DNA from: Akanthomyces muscarius
Taxonomy: Eukaryota > Ascomycota > Sordariomycetes > Hypocreales > Cordycipitaceae
Length of the DNA: 64,000 nucleotides
Assembly: GCF_028009165.1 (NCBI RefSeq)
Contig: NC_079242.1
Location: 4,278,001 to 4,342,000, forward strand
Direction: 5' to 3'
A program made the position numbers and the translations under genes. The notes under the pieces are model-generated. The model searched no databases and had not been told where the DNA came from. It saw only the letters and a program-made list of their open reading frames with translations. Positions within the stretch are counted from its first letter, which is position 1, and each line of letters starts with the position of its first letter. Shown piece after piece: positions 54,410 to 64,000 of the stretch.

Positions 54410-55176
54410 ATGACGCCCGAACTTCCGCAGCTATCTGCTCAATTTACACAGGCCATCGAGCTTATTGACCAGGCACATGCGCAAGATACACGCGAGGCTA
54501 AGAACGCCGGTGACGAGAAAGTTCCTTATGAGCTACATTACGCCAAGAAAATGACCTCATGGTTAGCGATTCGCTGTCCAGAGGCATCCCCCGTTTTGCA
54601 GGTCGCATGTCGCGCGCAACACTTCAGGCGGTATGATGACCCATAATGGCTCTTCGATGATTGCTGCGCCGAGTCGAGCTTGCTGTGCCACTCAAGACTC
54701 AAAAAACTACAAGAAACATACGAGAGTACGAATGACTGACCAGATGACCACAAATCAGTTGGGAGACCCCGCGAAACTCGTTCCCAATGACCCGACCCGG
54801 GTACCTGACCTGGCGTGCAAAGCAAAAGTCACAGGCTGCCTCTCAAGTAGCAGACTTGCTCAGCACATCTGAAATACGACCTGCAATTCCACAAGAAGAC
54901 TGCGCTCGGGTCGCGGCACTCATCCGCAAAGAGAAGCTCGACTCGGACCCCGAAGCACAGGCGCTCGAGGACGTTGCCTGCCTCGTCTTTCTGGACGACC
55001 AGTTTGACGACTTCGAGAAGCGCCACGACGTTGACGAAGAGAAAATTGTCAACATACTGAAGAAGACCTGGGGCAAAATGAGCCCGCGAGGCAGGGAAAT
55101 TGCGCTTGGAATGAACTTGAGTGATAAGGCTAAGACCTTGATTGGAAAGGCACTGGCGAGCGCGGAAGGCTCTTGA
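54410..55176 (+). CDS. DUF4202 family protein
   Basis: Conserved protein found in bacteria and fungi, with no established activity. Exons 54410-54630 and 54759-55176 with a 128-nt intron; 639 nt, 212 residues. The whole DUF4202 pattern is visible: FTQAIELIDQAHAQD near the start, ELHYAKKMTSWLAIRCPEAS, ACRAQHFRRWE (split by the intron at Arg), PMTRPGYLTWR, ARVAALIRKEKLDSDPEAQ, LEDVACLVFLDDQFDDFEK, then ILKKTWGKMSPRGREIAL. Conserved His, Arg, Glu and Asp residues in QHxRRWE and LEDVACLVFL suggest a metal- or nucleotide-binding all-helical fold, but this is inference. The widely distributed family and compact gene suggest a basic metabolic job. Confidence 0.92.
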
Positions 55177-58100
55177 GGCACTATCGATTCTGTCGCTTGG
55201 CAAAAGAGATACATGACAGTTGCAAAATATTATGTTTTACTTTGAGCATGATTGGCAGAAATTCATATTGGTTATTTAGACCCAGAGTTGCGCGGGGACT
55301 GAGCATGCGCGCAAATAAACACATGTTCGTCAGCGGTGCTACAAAGTGAAGTCATCTTCAGCCAGCCACCTAGCCAGAAAATAGTCATCCCGGGCAGTTT
55401 GATGACTGGCGACACTTTGCTTATTTGATTTTGGCTAGCTTGTAAATTTACTCTCGACCCCAAACCGACTGGTAAGTAAGGGATTTGGCCTCTCCTAGGC
55501 ATGCATGAAGTCGGCCACTGTGAACGCTCCATCCTATATTTCGCACATAAGCCCGAGGCGGGACGTCCCGTGTCTTAGGCTTTCTCAACGGTTCCGTTTT
55601 CGAGACAAAAATTCTGGCCTCTGGGATTGATTCAGATTTGAAAAAACATTTTGGCAGCCAATGCATTTTTGGCGTCATATCTTGAAAAAGGAAATGACAG
55701 CAAGATGAGCTTTAATCAAACTGCTAGCACGGTTCAGGATAAAAAGGAAGCATGTAGAGAAACGAAACACAGTAAGAAATTGAAGCAGGCTAAACATTGA
55801 CTATCACCTATCCAGTACTTACTCCCTTATTCAATATTTGTACCTGCCTCGCCTCTGCCTGTACCTCTGACTTATTCCATCGCGCTCGTGGCAGTCGGCG
55901 AACAACAATGGAGGAGGCTCTTTTGCCTAGGTAGAGCCGTAAGATGTCCGTTACCCCATAGTTGTATAGCTACCTAGGCCGTTGCCGTTGCTGGCATCAT
56001 CATGCTACTAAAAGGATGATGCTCGTCCTTGGTGACAGAGGCCAGTCGGACACTAATAATGCTCCAGGGCCGAAGACGGTCGGGGGCGGGCCCAGCGTCG
56101 ATCAGTTGGAACAGCAATGCCTTGGAGGTAGATTTGCCTTTCACAGCAAATTGGCTGGTAAAACGGACACATTTGGTACGACTGATGATGTCAGGAGGAG
56201 ACGCCATTTAACTCGCATGTCCGTGGATGGGTGCGGCGTCCTTGGAGCGGCAAATATTTGCTTTCTGCTACGCAAAGCCGGACTGAGCTTGGCCTTGGGC
56301 AGAAGAGGCCTGCATTCAAACGTTGGCTGATTTTTTTTTGTGTCCAGAACAGCATAAGTACGTCCATCACGACGATCTACTGAGTGTTGTTAGCTGACGG
56401 GGAGCCTCGGCTTCTAGGAGCTGCCGATTCGGCATTCTATCCAGTCTGCACATTTTCAGTCATAAAGACCCCGAGAGATCTCGCAGAAGCACCTATCAGT
56501 AGATCCTGGGCGGTGATGATATCCACTTGCACATTCGCCCCTTGCACAGCGCCAAAGCAAAAATACATTGGTATGGCAAGTAGAACGAACGATGATGGTA
56601 GTTGGGTGGCTAGAGTGCTAGCGCACCGGACCGCCACCTCATTATCGCCTGATGCGAGATTCTGCAGGCAAACGGCTTGACGAAGCGGATGTATCCCGGG
56701 GTGTTCCCAGCGCTCTTCAGCTGAAATGGCGCGGGGATACCCTTGTTGCTTCGCACATTCAGTCCAAGGCCTCAGGTGGGCCGGATGGGCGACCTAGGCA
56801 ACTAGGAGTGCTACAGCATGTGTCAAAAAACTGGAGGGAGCAAGACATATCCAAGCCGGTCGCAAATTGTGTCGCTGCTTCAAGTACCGGCGGGCAAAAA
56901 GGCACAGAGCTCATGCCGGACACGCCGACGGCCAGGTTTACGACATCACGAGCTGTGATATCCGTACTCTTGACCAGTTCACGCCGCCTGTCCCCGAGGA
57001 ATAGTTCAGTACTCGGAAGCGGGGGTGGTCGAGATCAACAGAAATAGTACGTGTTAACCCCGGCCTGGTAATCTGGTCCGCCAAGCGGATTACACACACC
57101 AGCGCAGTTCAACGTTGGAACTTGGTGATAGGCTGGCGAGGACACTGGTAAGTACTGGCGGTGCACGCATTCATTATTAGTGGCGTCTCCCGACGCCCAG
57201 ACTGCTGGGTCTGCGCTGCCGAATACTGGGGATTTAATTACTGACCCTAATGAGGACGCTTTCTTAGTGGCAAATGAGGTAGCACGTAGAGAGACAAGAG
57301 GGGCGGCCCAGGCCCAGAGCTCGCTTATTGTTATTGTTATTGGGGGAACACATCACAAGGGTTCGTCTTCCAGCAGGTAACGGCCCAGCCGCATGCAGGA
57401 CGTCTATGCAAGGCTACACTAGACACTGAAGCAGCAGTGAAGCAGCATTTTTATACCTTGAGCTGGCGAGCATGAGGACTGGTAGTCATCTACTGGTCCT
57501 CCTCACAAACACATGGCTCAGCTTCACCATAAAAATGTTGCCATTTATTTGTCAATCAAGACTGGTCAAGTACTCCCTACAGTGAGCGCAAAGGCACGCC
57601 CGGGAACTCGCAAGCTGGCTTGGTGGAACAGTACTTGCTGGCCCGGCCTCCATCACCAATTGGCAGGCCCCAGGCCCTATTGAGTCCACCCTGCTAATCT
57701 ATTTTCAGAGGCAGCTTTCTTGATACCCATGTCGAAAGTGCTCGCAGCGAAGCTTGATTTCGCAGACCGACACAATTTCCGTCTTAGGGAGCCTCTATCA
57801 GAACTCCGGCTCTCTCCCCGCTCGTTTATTCGCATTCACGGGCTTGCCTACTCTACAGAGCTGCATGTGTGAGAATGCCAGCGGCTGACTTGTCGAAGAC
57901 TGTTGCGGCTGGATGAGGAGAGGATCAGTCGCAACTCGCATCTGCCATTTGCACCATCAATCACAAATACAGTCGCCGCGCCTCTGTAGGACCCAGCCGG
58001 TATACGTGCGCGCTGCATGGAAAGCAAAACTAGCCCTGCATCTGGTTGTGTTTTTAGACTTAGGACGAACAAGAAAAAGCAAAATGAATTCGGCCACATG

Positions 58101-59920
58101 TGTAGCGGGCTCCTCGGTCCTGGTGGTCGCCCTACATACTGATTGATAGGAGTTGCTGCGCTAGCTGCGGCACGGCTGAAAATACCAAGTATCGACTGAT
58201 TCCGCGTATTTTGAAGCCAAGTCCGACACAGACGGCCGATAGAAGATGGCACGAGACGTCGTCATCTTCGGCTGCTGTCACTGCAGCCAAAAAAGCCCTA
58301 TCCCTTGCTTGGCGATGGTACTCGACAAGTCACATTTTTTTCGAGATCGTAGCGTCGTAACGGGTTCACGCGAATCACGCCAGTCAGACAGACCAACCCC
58401 TGCTCTCCATTTCCCACTGGCAAAGGACTCTCTCCTTCCCGTGTCCAATGTTCCGCTCTGTGCTGCTGCACGCCTAGGAAACATGCGGTCTGTCTTTGCC
58501 CAGGGCGCGGATTCATTCCGATTCAGTCTAGTGAGCAGTTGAATATCGAACAATGGTCTGCGAAAAGCCGAGGAAGCAGGCCATCTGCAAAGTCGACGAA
58601 TAGCACTCCGTAAAGGCGGCAACTCGGCATGTCTTACCAAAGTGCCATTGCATGTCCAGTTGGGGGTGTATTTGGTCAGCATGATGGCATGCCCAGCCGA
58701 CGTTTTGCAGGTATGCCACCCGTTCATAGACATATTTTTCGGACTACTACTTGCTAATCCAACATCGTAGCCAAAATCAAACAAACCCCATTTCAGATAC
58801 ATGCAACTCCTCGGCCGGAGCATTGTGCCCACCCAGCAATTTCCACGCATACCGACTAATCACAAATTGGTGGAACTGGGTATTTCTTGACGTGTCTTAT
58901 CATCGCAAATGTGGAAGTCGGGCCCGAAAGCTACTGATTCCACTCATTGTATTTCCCTTTTTAACGGGATGTGGGACACGGCCCCTTCGATGTCGACCAC
59001 TTGGTGGTAGTCATTCTATCGTTGTCTCATCCCAGGTCGACAAGGGTCTGAAAAAACATGCTTTGTCTGGTGTCCGCGGCGCCTTTGCAGCTGTCACTTG
59101 GTCTAAATTGGGAATAGAGCAAAGTGGCACGAGATCGATCTGCTCTCTCCCATCCACCACAGAGGACTCCCACCAGGGCAATTAGTGGGCTACCGGCCAA
59201 GCGTAAAGAAAGACAGGGCTAGCAGCAACCAATTACCTTGACGCCATCACAGGAGGCGTGGAGGTGTGGTCGCAAGAGTCCAGTTCGCAATTTGACCGAT
59301 AGCCTGGAGACCTGAAAGGTTGTGACATCCCCCCCCCCCTCGGGTCTCCTCTCCCCCACCCGCCGCCGCTGTTACAAGCTGCATGTGCTTCCTTTCCAAC
59401 AGCAATTCGTAAACCATGCAATTCGCGTTGTGGAGAGGGGTAGCCGGGTGGCGGCTCACAGATAGATCCCGGCAAATGCTACCTGAGAAGCGCCAGTGTG
59501 ATGCAGGCGGGATTGAACTATATCAGGAACGCTATCCCACCGATGCGCGGCCATTACTCGACTGGTACACCATACCAACTTTTACAGGAGCCCCCACCGT
59601 CCAGATCCCTCGGAGATAGATCGATACAGGCCCTATTTCACCAATTAGTGCCGATTGCCTCTGTGCAACGAAGGGCTAAGATATTGTACGCTCCTCCTCA
59701 GTTTGAGTCCATGCTCCTCGGATTACTTCCCACAACATCAAGGACCAACTAAAAACAAGTGTTTAAGCTCTATGAAATCGGCACGGCTTCTGTGGGGCGT
59801 TCAGACTTACGCGACCTTGATTACCATTTAACCTCGTTCCCGCATCAAACTATACCTCGCCTCTTCGACAGCACCCACTCAACACGCTACGACAGGTCGT
59901 CGCCATACTGGCAGTCCTAG
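55177..59920. other. Gene-poor stretch, about 4.7 kb
   Basis: No ORF here has a recognisable domain, and I could not join any into a plausible spliced gene. It contains TAGGTA/TACCTA motifs near 55927-55935 and 55972-55978, a C-run near 59331-59340, a TTATTG microsatellite at about 57327-57345 and an imperfect inverted repeat at 57446-57537. Base composition looks ordinary, without the strong TA excess expected of heavily RIP-mutated repeats. It may hold a decayed element, a lncRNA, or exons I could not see. The last few hundred bases probably include the 5' end of the following gene. Confidence 0.5.
57446..57537. repeat. Imperfect inverted repeat
   Basis: Outer arms CATTTTTAT (57446-57454) and ATAAAAATG (57529-57537) are exact complements. 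Inner arms GAGGACTGGTAG (57474-57485) and CTACTGGTCCTC (57490-57501) pair at 10 of 12 positions around a 4-base loop. AGCTG/CAGCT segments lie between. The right side is longer by several bases, so the hairpin would have bulges. Confidence 0.6.
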
Positions 59921-60710
59921 GAGCATGACAAGATACTCATAAAAGCTCGAGTAGTCCTGACAGCAGTCAAAGCTGATCCACGAACTCTTCACACACTCTT
60001 TCCCGAAATTGGAAAAGCAGAGTTGGAGACATCAAGCCGAACGAGATCGAATCCTGCGCCAATGCCTTTTCAACACGTAAGCAGCCTAAAGATTGCCGCG
60101 TCGTCAACGACTCATCAATTTTGCCCTGAATCTGACATGACGAGAGCTAACTGCATCGTACAATTCCCTTGATATCTAGCCCTTTCAAGAATCACAATTT
60201 GACCTCTTCGACTGGTACCCCAAATTTCGCGAGTGCCAAAGCCACTTCGTTGAGCACGCACAGCATAGCGGCCCGGTACAAGCTGTGGCAGCCTTTGTGA
60301 ATATACTGCTGCCCTTCCAGAAAGCGCAGAAAAACGAACGCGAGCCCTCAGATAACACCGAGAGCGCGGCTTCCCTCGTGGCGCTGGTACCCTATATTCG
60401 CCGCCTTGTCGCCACTGGCTTTGACACACCAGCTGTCCTGCATGGCTTTTTCGGAGACGATTGGAGCGAGGGAATTGGGCAGATACATGAAATGGAGAGA
60501 CGAAACTTTCTCTTTGCCGCCAAGTCGGAGAACTGGGTCAATGTCAAGTCAAGTTATGATATCGAGGACAGCCAAGCTGTGCCGTTTTTGCGACCACTTC
60601 AAGGCGCAACTGAGGAAGAGATTCAAAGTGCTGAGTCAAGCTGGAGCGAGTGGTTAGCCATGCAAGACTGGATGTTAGGGCCACGCGCGCCGCCGGGGGA
60701 GCCCAAGTAA
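59921..60710 (+). CDS. Conserved fungal protein of unknown function, 5' end uncertain
   Basis: Two exons are supported. 59921-60076 begins after a CCTAG acceptor and reads EHDKILIKARVVLTAVKADP and on to LFPEIGKAELE. 60180-60710 reads FDLFDWYPKFRECQSHFVEH, then GPVQAVAAFVNILLPFQ, VPYIRRLVATGFDTPAVLHG, FFGDDWSEGIGQIHEMERRN and finally SEWLAMQDWMLGPRAPPGEPK. The C-terminal part matches a family of fungal proteins that databases sometimes label as an apoptosis inhibitor, a label I would not trust. The upstream exon with the true start was not found. If the internal ATG at 60062 is used, the first exon codes for only MPFQH. The visible product is 228 residues, acidic, without membrane segments. 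Function unknown. Confidence 0.7.
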
Positions 60711-61561
60711 GCATGGAACTTCCTATGCTGTTTATATGAACATTACAGAGCTGAGTGAACGAGAAACCAGCTATGCCTACAGTCTTGCCTGGCAGAAGTC
60801 GGTATGCCGCATGTATAGGATGAAAATAATAGTAATAAAATGCCAGACCTGCAAATTCGAGGCATTCAGTATACGACAATCTTATTATAAAAAAACGAAG
60901 GGCAAACAGCTGAACTGTTCTATAATCGGAGTTTCGTTGAGTTCCGCTGTAACTAGAAAAAAAAAGGTATAACTATATGTACAAAATGGCACGGTGCAGC
61001 CGAGCCAACCAGTGATGCCTCCCCAGAAGGCAGAAAGTGCCACCGAGGAGCGGGAGGAGCGCAAGATAAAAGACCACCGCCTACATACACCTCCGACGCC
61101 AGACAATAACCCACTCTAATGCTGTTGTTACCTGTCGTTTGCGTTTTGTACCGCCGCCTTGCCAAATGCTGTTGAAAGACGAGACGTAAAGAGGAAAGAG
61201 AAAGTCCCAGGTGCGACTTGAGCGGAAAACGCAGTCGAAATAAAAAAACAAACAAAGAAGGAACCAGTATTTTTGTTACCATAGCTGGCTCCCCAAAACC
61301 CAACCGTTTGTGCCTTGCTTGGATCCGTAACGCCATCGAAAACGAGAAGATTCAGTCGAGGAAATCACATGTAACATCCTTGCCGTAGTTATTCCAAATC
61401 GCACGATGATTCTCAGTATATCGTCCCCTTCTCTTATTAAATTGATATGCCCGCAATCTATCCCTAGATATGAACAGGTAGGGAACGGAGCACTTGATAA
61501 AGTACAGCCTGCCGCAACCTTCATTTGGCCAGTTGCGGCGCGGAAAAAGCGAAGATCGCAG
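60711..61561. other. Convergent 3' regions, unknown protein / SET1
   Basis: About 850 bases between the two convergent stop codons. AT-rich with several A-runs (for example 60958-60966 and 61241-61258). The SET1 3' UTR is likely to occupy the right half. The ORFs at 60953-61336 and 61276-61626 on minus run through this region and the SET1 last exon in other frames and are not considered genes. Confidence 0.5.
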
Positions 61562-64000
61562 CTAGTTGAGAAATCCCTTACATGCTGCAGTGCCACATAG
61601 ACATGGGATTCGATCCAAACTACCAATTTCGCGTTCGAATTTGTAGTCGTATGTCAGTTCTTCGTCTGTAGTAATGATTCAGTTAGCCAGTGTCCCGCGG
61701 CAAGTTACGCGGGTAGACTTACTCATTGTAATCTCACGAAGTGCGTAGATGACAATGCGCTTGCTGCCCTCGACTTTGATAATCTTGGCTGTGCAGTTCG
61801 GCATGCAGCTGTGATTAATAAACCGTGCGATGCCGCCCTTCTTGGTGGCATCAATGACGGTGTTCTCATCAATACGGAATAGGTAACTGCTGCCGATGCC
61901 ACTCTTGAGATATCGATTTTCACGAATCTCGGAAATTTGTTGTCGGACTTCTTCGCCCACATACTCAATAATCATGTCATCCTTGTGGATGTCTTCCATG
62001 GTATACAAGCCCCAATTATGAATAGCAGACCTGGCAAACTTGACAGGCTTCTTCCGCTTCTTGAGCTGGTTGAACTTGAACACATCAGAGTCTTGCCCAA
62101 GAGTCTTCTTCTGATCGTTCAAGTCCGCAACATATCGGCGATTGGTTGCTCGGTTAGCTCTCGAGTTGCCCTTAGCGATCAACTTATCCGCTGCAATCTT
62201 GGAAGCTTCCGCTGTAGTAGGAGTGGAGTCTTTGCCATTCTTGATGCGAGCCTCCCGCTCTTCGCGCACCTTCTGTACCTTGATATGATGAGGCAGATAC
62301 TTCGACTTCTCAGAGTTGAGAATCTTTTTGACGCCTTCTGTCCGTGCACAGCCCGTAGGATTTGGAACATAGTATCCACTGATGGACAATGGCTTATGCG
62401 CAGATGGGTCGCGCGCATTGAGTTCTCGAATGCGCTGTTTCTGCCAAAGCCAGAGATCAGCGCTGCCAATCTCGGCCGTCTGGAACTTTCTTCCTAGCTT
62501 TGCCAGATCAGGGCCATCTTTAGCGCCGAGGTGCAGAAGCTCAAGAGCGGAAATGTCAGGCTTGAAGTTATCCGGCAGGGGAAATGCTTTGGAAAGCGGT
62601 TCTGCCGAAAAGAGATGCTCGTCATATTTTTGCGGTTCTCGTGGCGTTGGGATGGACTTCTTGGGTAGACTTTGGGGCTCGGGGGTTTCGTCATCCTCAG
62701 CGTTCTGGGGCCATTTCGCTTGCTCTTCCAATGCCTGTTTGGCCATGGATGACCTGGGCTTGACAGACTTCTTCTTTGCTCCCTTGGCAATGCTGGATAG
62801 CGGCGTTTGCGATCTCGAAAGACTGCTGTCATTATCGTCCGCTACATCAGCTTCGGCGCCGATATCTTCTGAAAGTTCACTCTTGACCTCGTCAAACTTG
62901 GCCACGAAAGAATCCTCTTCTAGCTTCTTTTGACGCTTCGATGCCATATCAGCAGCTGAAACAAGCTTGCGCTTCTTTGAGAGAGATTTGTCGACTACTG
63001 CTAAGCTGGCTTCTGTCATGGAGTCTTCTTCACCAGGAGCCCAATTATCTTCATCCGTGCTCATGCGGCTCTGTGGGCGAGACGCGGCTGCCTCCGCCTC
63101 AGCTGCCGCGAGTGTCTTTGCATCAGTATCATCATCTGACTCAAAATCGCTGTCGAAGCTTTTGAGGCGGTGATGTAGGGATCTGAATGCCGGCCGTGAA
63201 ACAGGAGCTCTTTTCCGCGAGAACGGATCGACAAATGTACTGCGATAGGCTGTTCCTTTGGCTTTGGATTTGCGAATTTTCGGCAATGCCTTGGCTTCGA
63301 ATCGACCAGTCCTGCGCTCAATAGGATCCGCGCGCGAGTTCGGGGTTCCCATTCTGGAAGTGTCAAACGCATCTGTCATTGTAGCATCGTCTTCTTCCTC
63401 AGCAACGTCGATGTTGAGCTGACGGCGCTTCGCAGCGTGGTTGACTGGATCGAGAAAGTCTGATAGAGAGGGAGCTGCAACTTGCGTTCGGATGTGACGA
63501 ATCAAATGCTCCATCATCTCTCGCTGCACAACCTGGACGGCCTCCATGACGGGATCAAAGTTTTTAGCTCTTTGTTTCTTCTCTTCTTCAATGTCGGCTT
63601 CTTCCTCTCGTCGGCGTCGAGCTGCATCCTCCTCGGCTTTAAGCTGTTGTGCCCGGCGGCTGTTGCGCTCAGGACTCGGGCTTCTTTTGCGATCCACAGG
63701 CGTTGCAGCTCGGGTTCTCGGCAAGCATAGCTGCATGGACATATTGTAAGTGAAGAACTCAGTATGATTAACAGCTCGAAAGCAACGCTCGGCCTCCATT
63801 TTTCCAGTAAAGGAGTTGCTAAAAATGACATAATAGCCAGTTTTATCGATCCGAATATCGTCGAATGCATAGTTCTTTAGTCGCTTCTTCATATGCGGCA
63901 AGATGCTCGTAAGTAAGGGAACACTCTGACAATCGATAAAGATGTAAGGATCGTTCGCAAGTTGGGTAGAGAGATCTTTCGGCTCGAGGCTCGCCGGAGC
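61562..64000 (-). CDS. SET1: Histone H3K4 methyltransferase SET1, 5' end beyond window
   Basis: Catalytic subunit of COMPASS; methylates histone H3 lysine 4. Two exons are visible on minus: from beyond 64000 down to 61723, and 61665-61562; about 793 residues. From the window edge the frame reads [20 protein letters not shown] and [21 protein letters not shown], an RRM-like domain. A long charged region follows, then the n-SET region (near [21 protein letters not shown]). The SET domain has [44 protein letters not shown] and, across the intron (ATGA|GTAAGT ... CAG|AC), [11 protein letters not shown]. The post-SET motif is [13 protein letters not shown] with the zinc-binding CxCx4C. An unspliced reading would run into 13 wrong residues after EITMS. 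Only the N-terminus is missing. Confidence 0.96.

Noticed and set aside
1..64000. CRISPR arrays, integrated virus, complete transposons, secondary-metabolite cluster
   Set aside because: No regularly spaced direct repeats, no reverse transcriptase, transposase, integrase or capsid-like ORFs, and no polyketide or peptide synthase domains were seen on either strand.

Overview
The window is nuclear DNA from a filamentous ascomycete, most likely a Sordariomycete of the order Hypocreales. The protein set is fungal (SamB/MUB1, a fungal NDUFB2-type complex I subunit, SCAP/SCP1, DUF4202, TFC3). Most genes carry short introns of roughly 50-120 nt with GTRNGT donors and CTAAC-like branch sites. Intergenic DNA is studded with the TAGGTA/TACCTA motif that I associate with hypocrealean genomes. 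The organism call is inference from these traits. I see no bacterial operon, CRISPR array, plasmid, virus or intact transposon.

Layout from left to right: class V myosin (-, C-terminus cut off by the window edge); D-3-phosphoglycerate dehydrogenase SER3/SER33 (-, 8 exons, one GC-AG intron); histone chaperone NAP1 (-); P5B ATPase YPK9/ATP13A2 type (+, 13 exons); a CFA-like methyltransferase with two frameshifts (+, probable pseudogene); a 50-residue complex I subunit (-, with a 25-nt microexon); UBC6/UBE2J1-type E2 (+); TFIIIC subunit TFC3 (-); a basic coiled-coil protein (-); rRNA-processing factor EBP2 (+); SamB/MUB1 MYND protein (-); an unknown two-TM protein (-); zinc transporter subunit ZRG17 (+); mitochondrial dynamin MGM1 (-); rRNA methyltransferase SPB1 (+); JMJD7-type hydroxylase (-); SCAP homologue SCP1 (+); a divergent 14-3-3-like protein (+); a Myb/SANT protein with a Ser/Cys-rich N-terminus (-); a small zinc-ribbon ORF (-, doubtful); a DUF4202 protein (+); about 4.7 kb without convincing genes; a conserved fungal protein of unknown role (+); and histone H3K4 methyltransferase SET1 (-, N-terminus cut off by the window edge).

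This is ordinary core-genome housekeeping rather than a gene cluster. Themes that recur are ribosome biogenesis (EBP2, SPB1, TFC3 for tRNA/5S transcription), chromatin (NAP1, SET1), ER/Golgi homeostasis (UBC6-type ERAD E2, SCP1, ZRG17), mitochondria (MGM1, complex I subunit) and vacuolar cation or polyamine transport (YPK9). Several genes are head-to-head pairs with short shared promoters (MGM1/SPB1, JMJD7/SCP1, two-TM protein/ZRG17).

No clearly new biological system was found. The signals most worth checking are: three introns in which the AG directly behind a CTAAC branch site must be skipped to keep the frame; a GC-AG intron in SER3; a 25-nt microexon; a recently broken methyltransferase gene; the cysteine-rich N-terminus of the Myb protein; and an imperfect hairpin in the gene-poor stretch. 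Exon coordinates were derived by hand from splice signals and conserved protein sequence, and most spliced reading frames close exactly.
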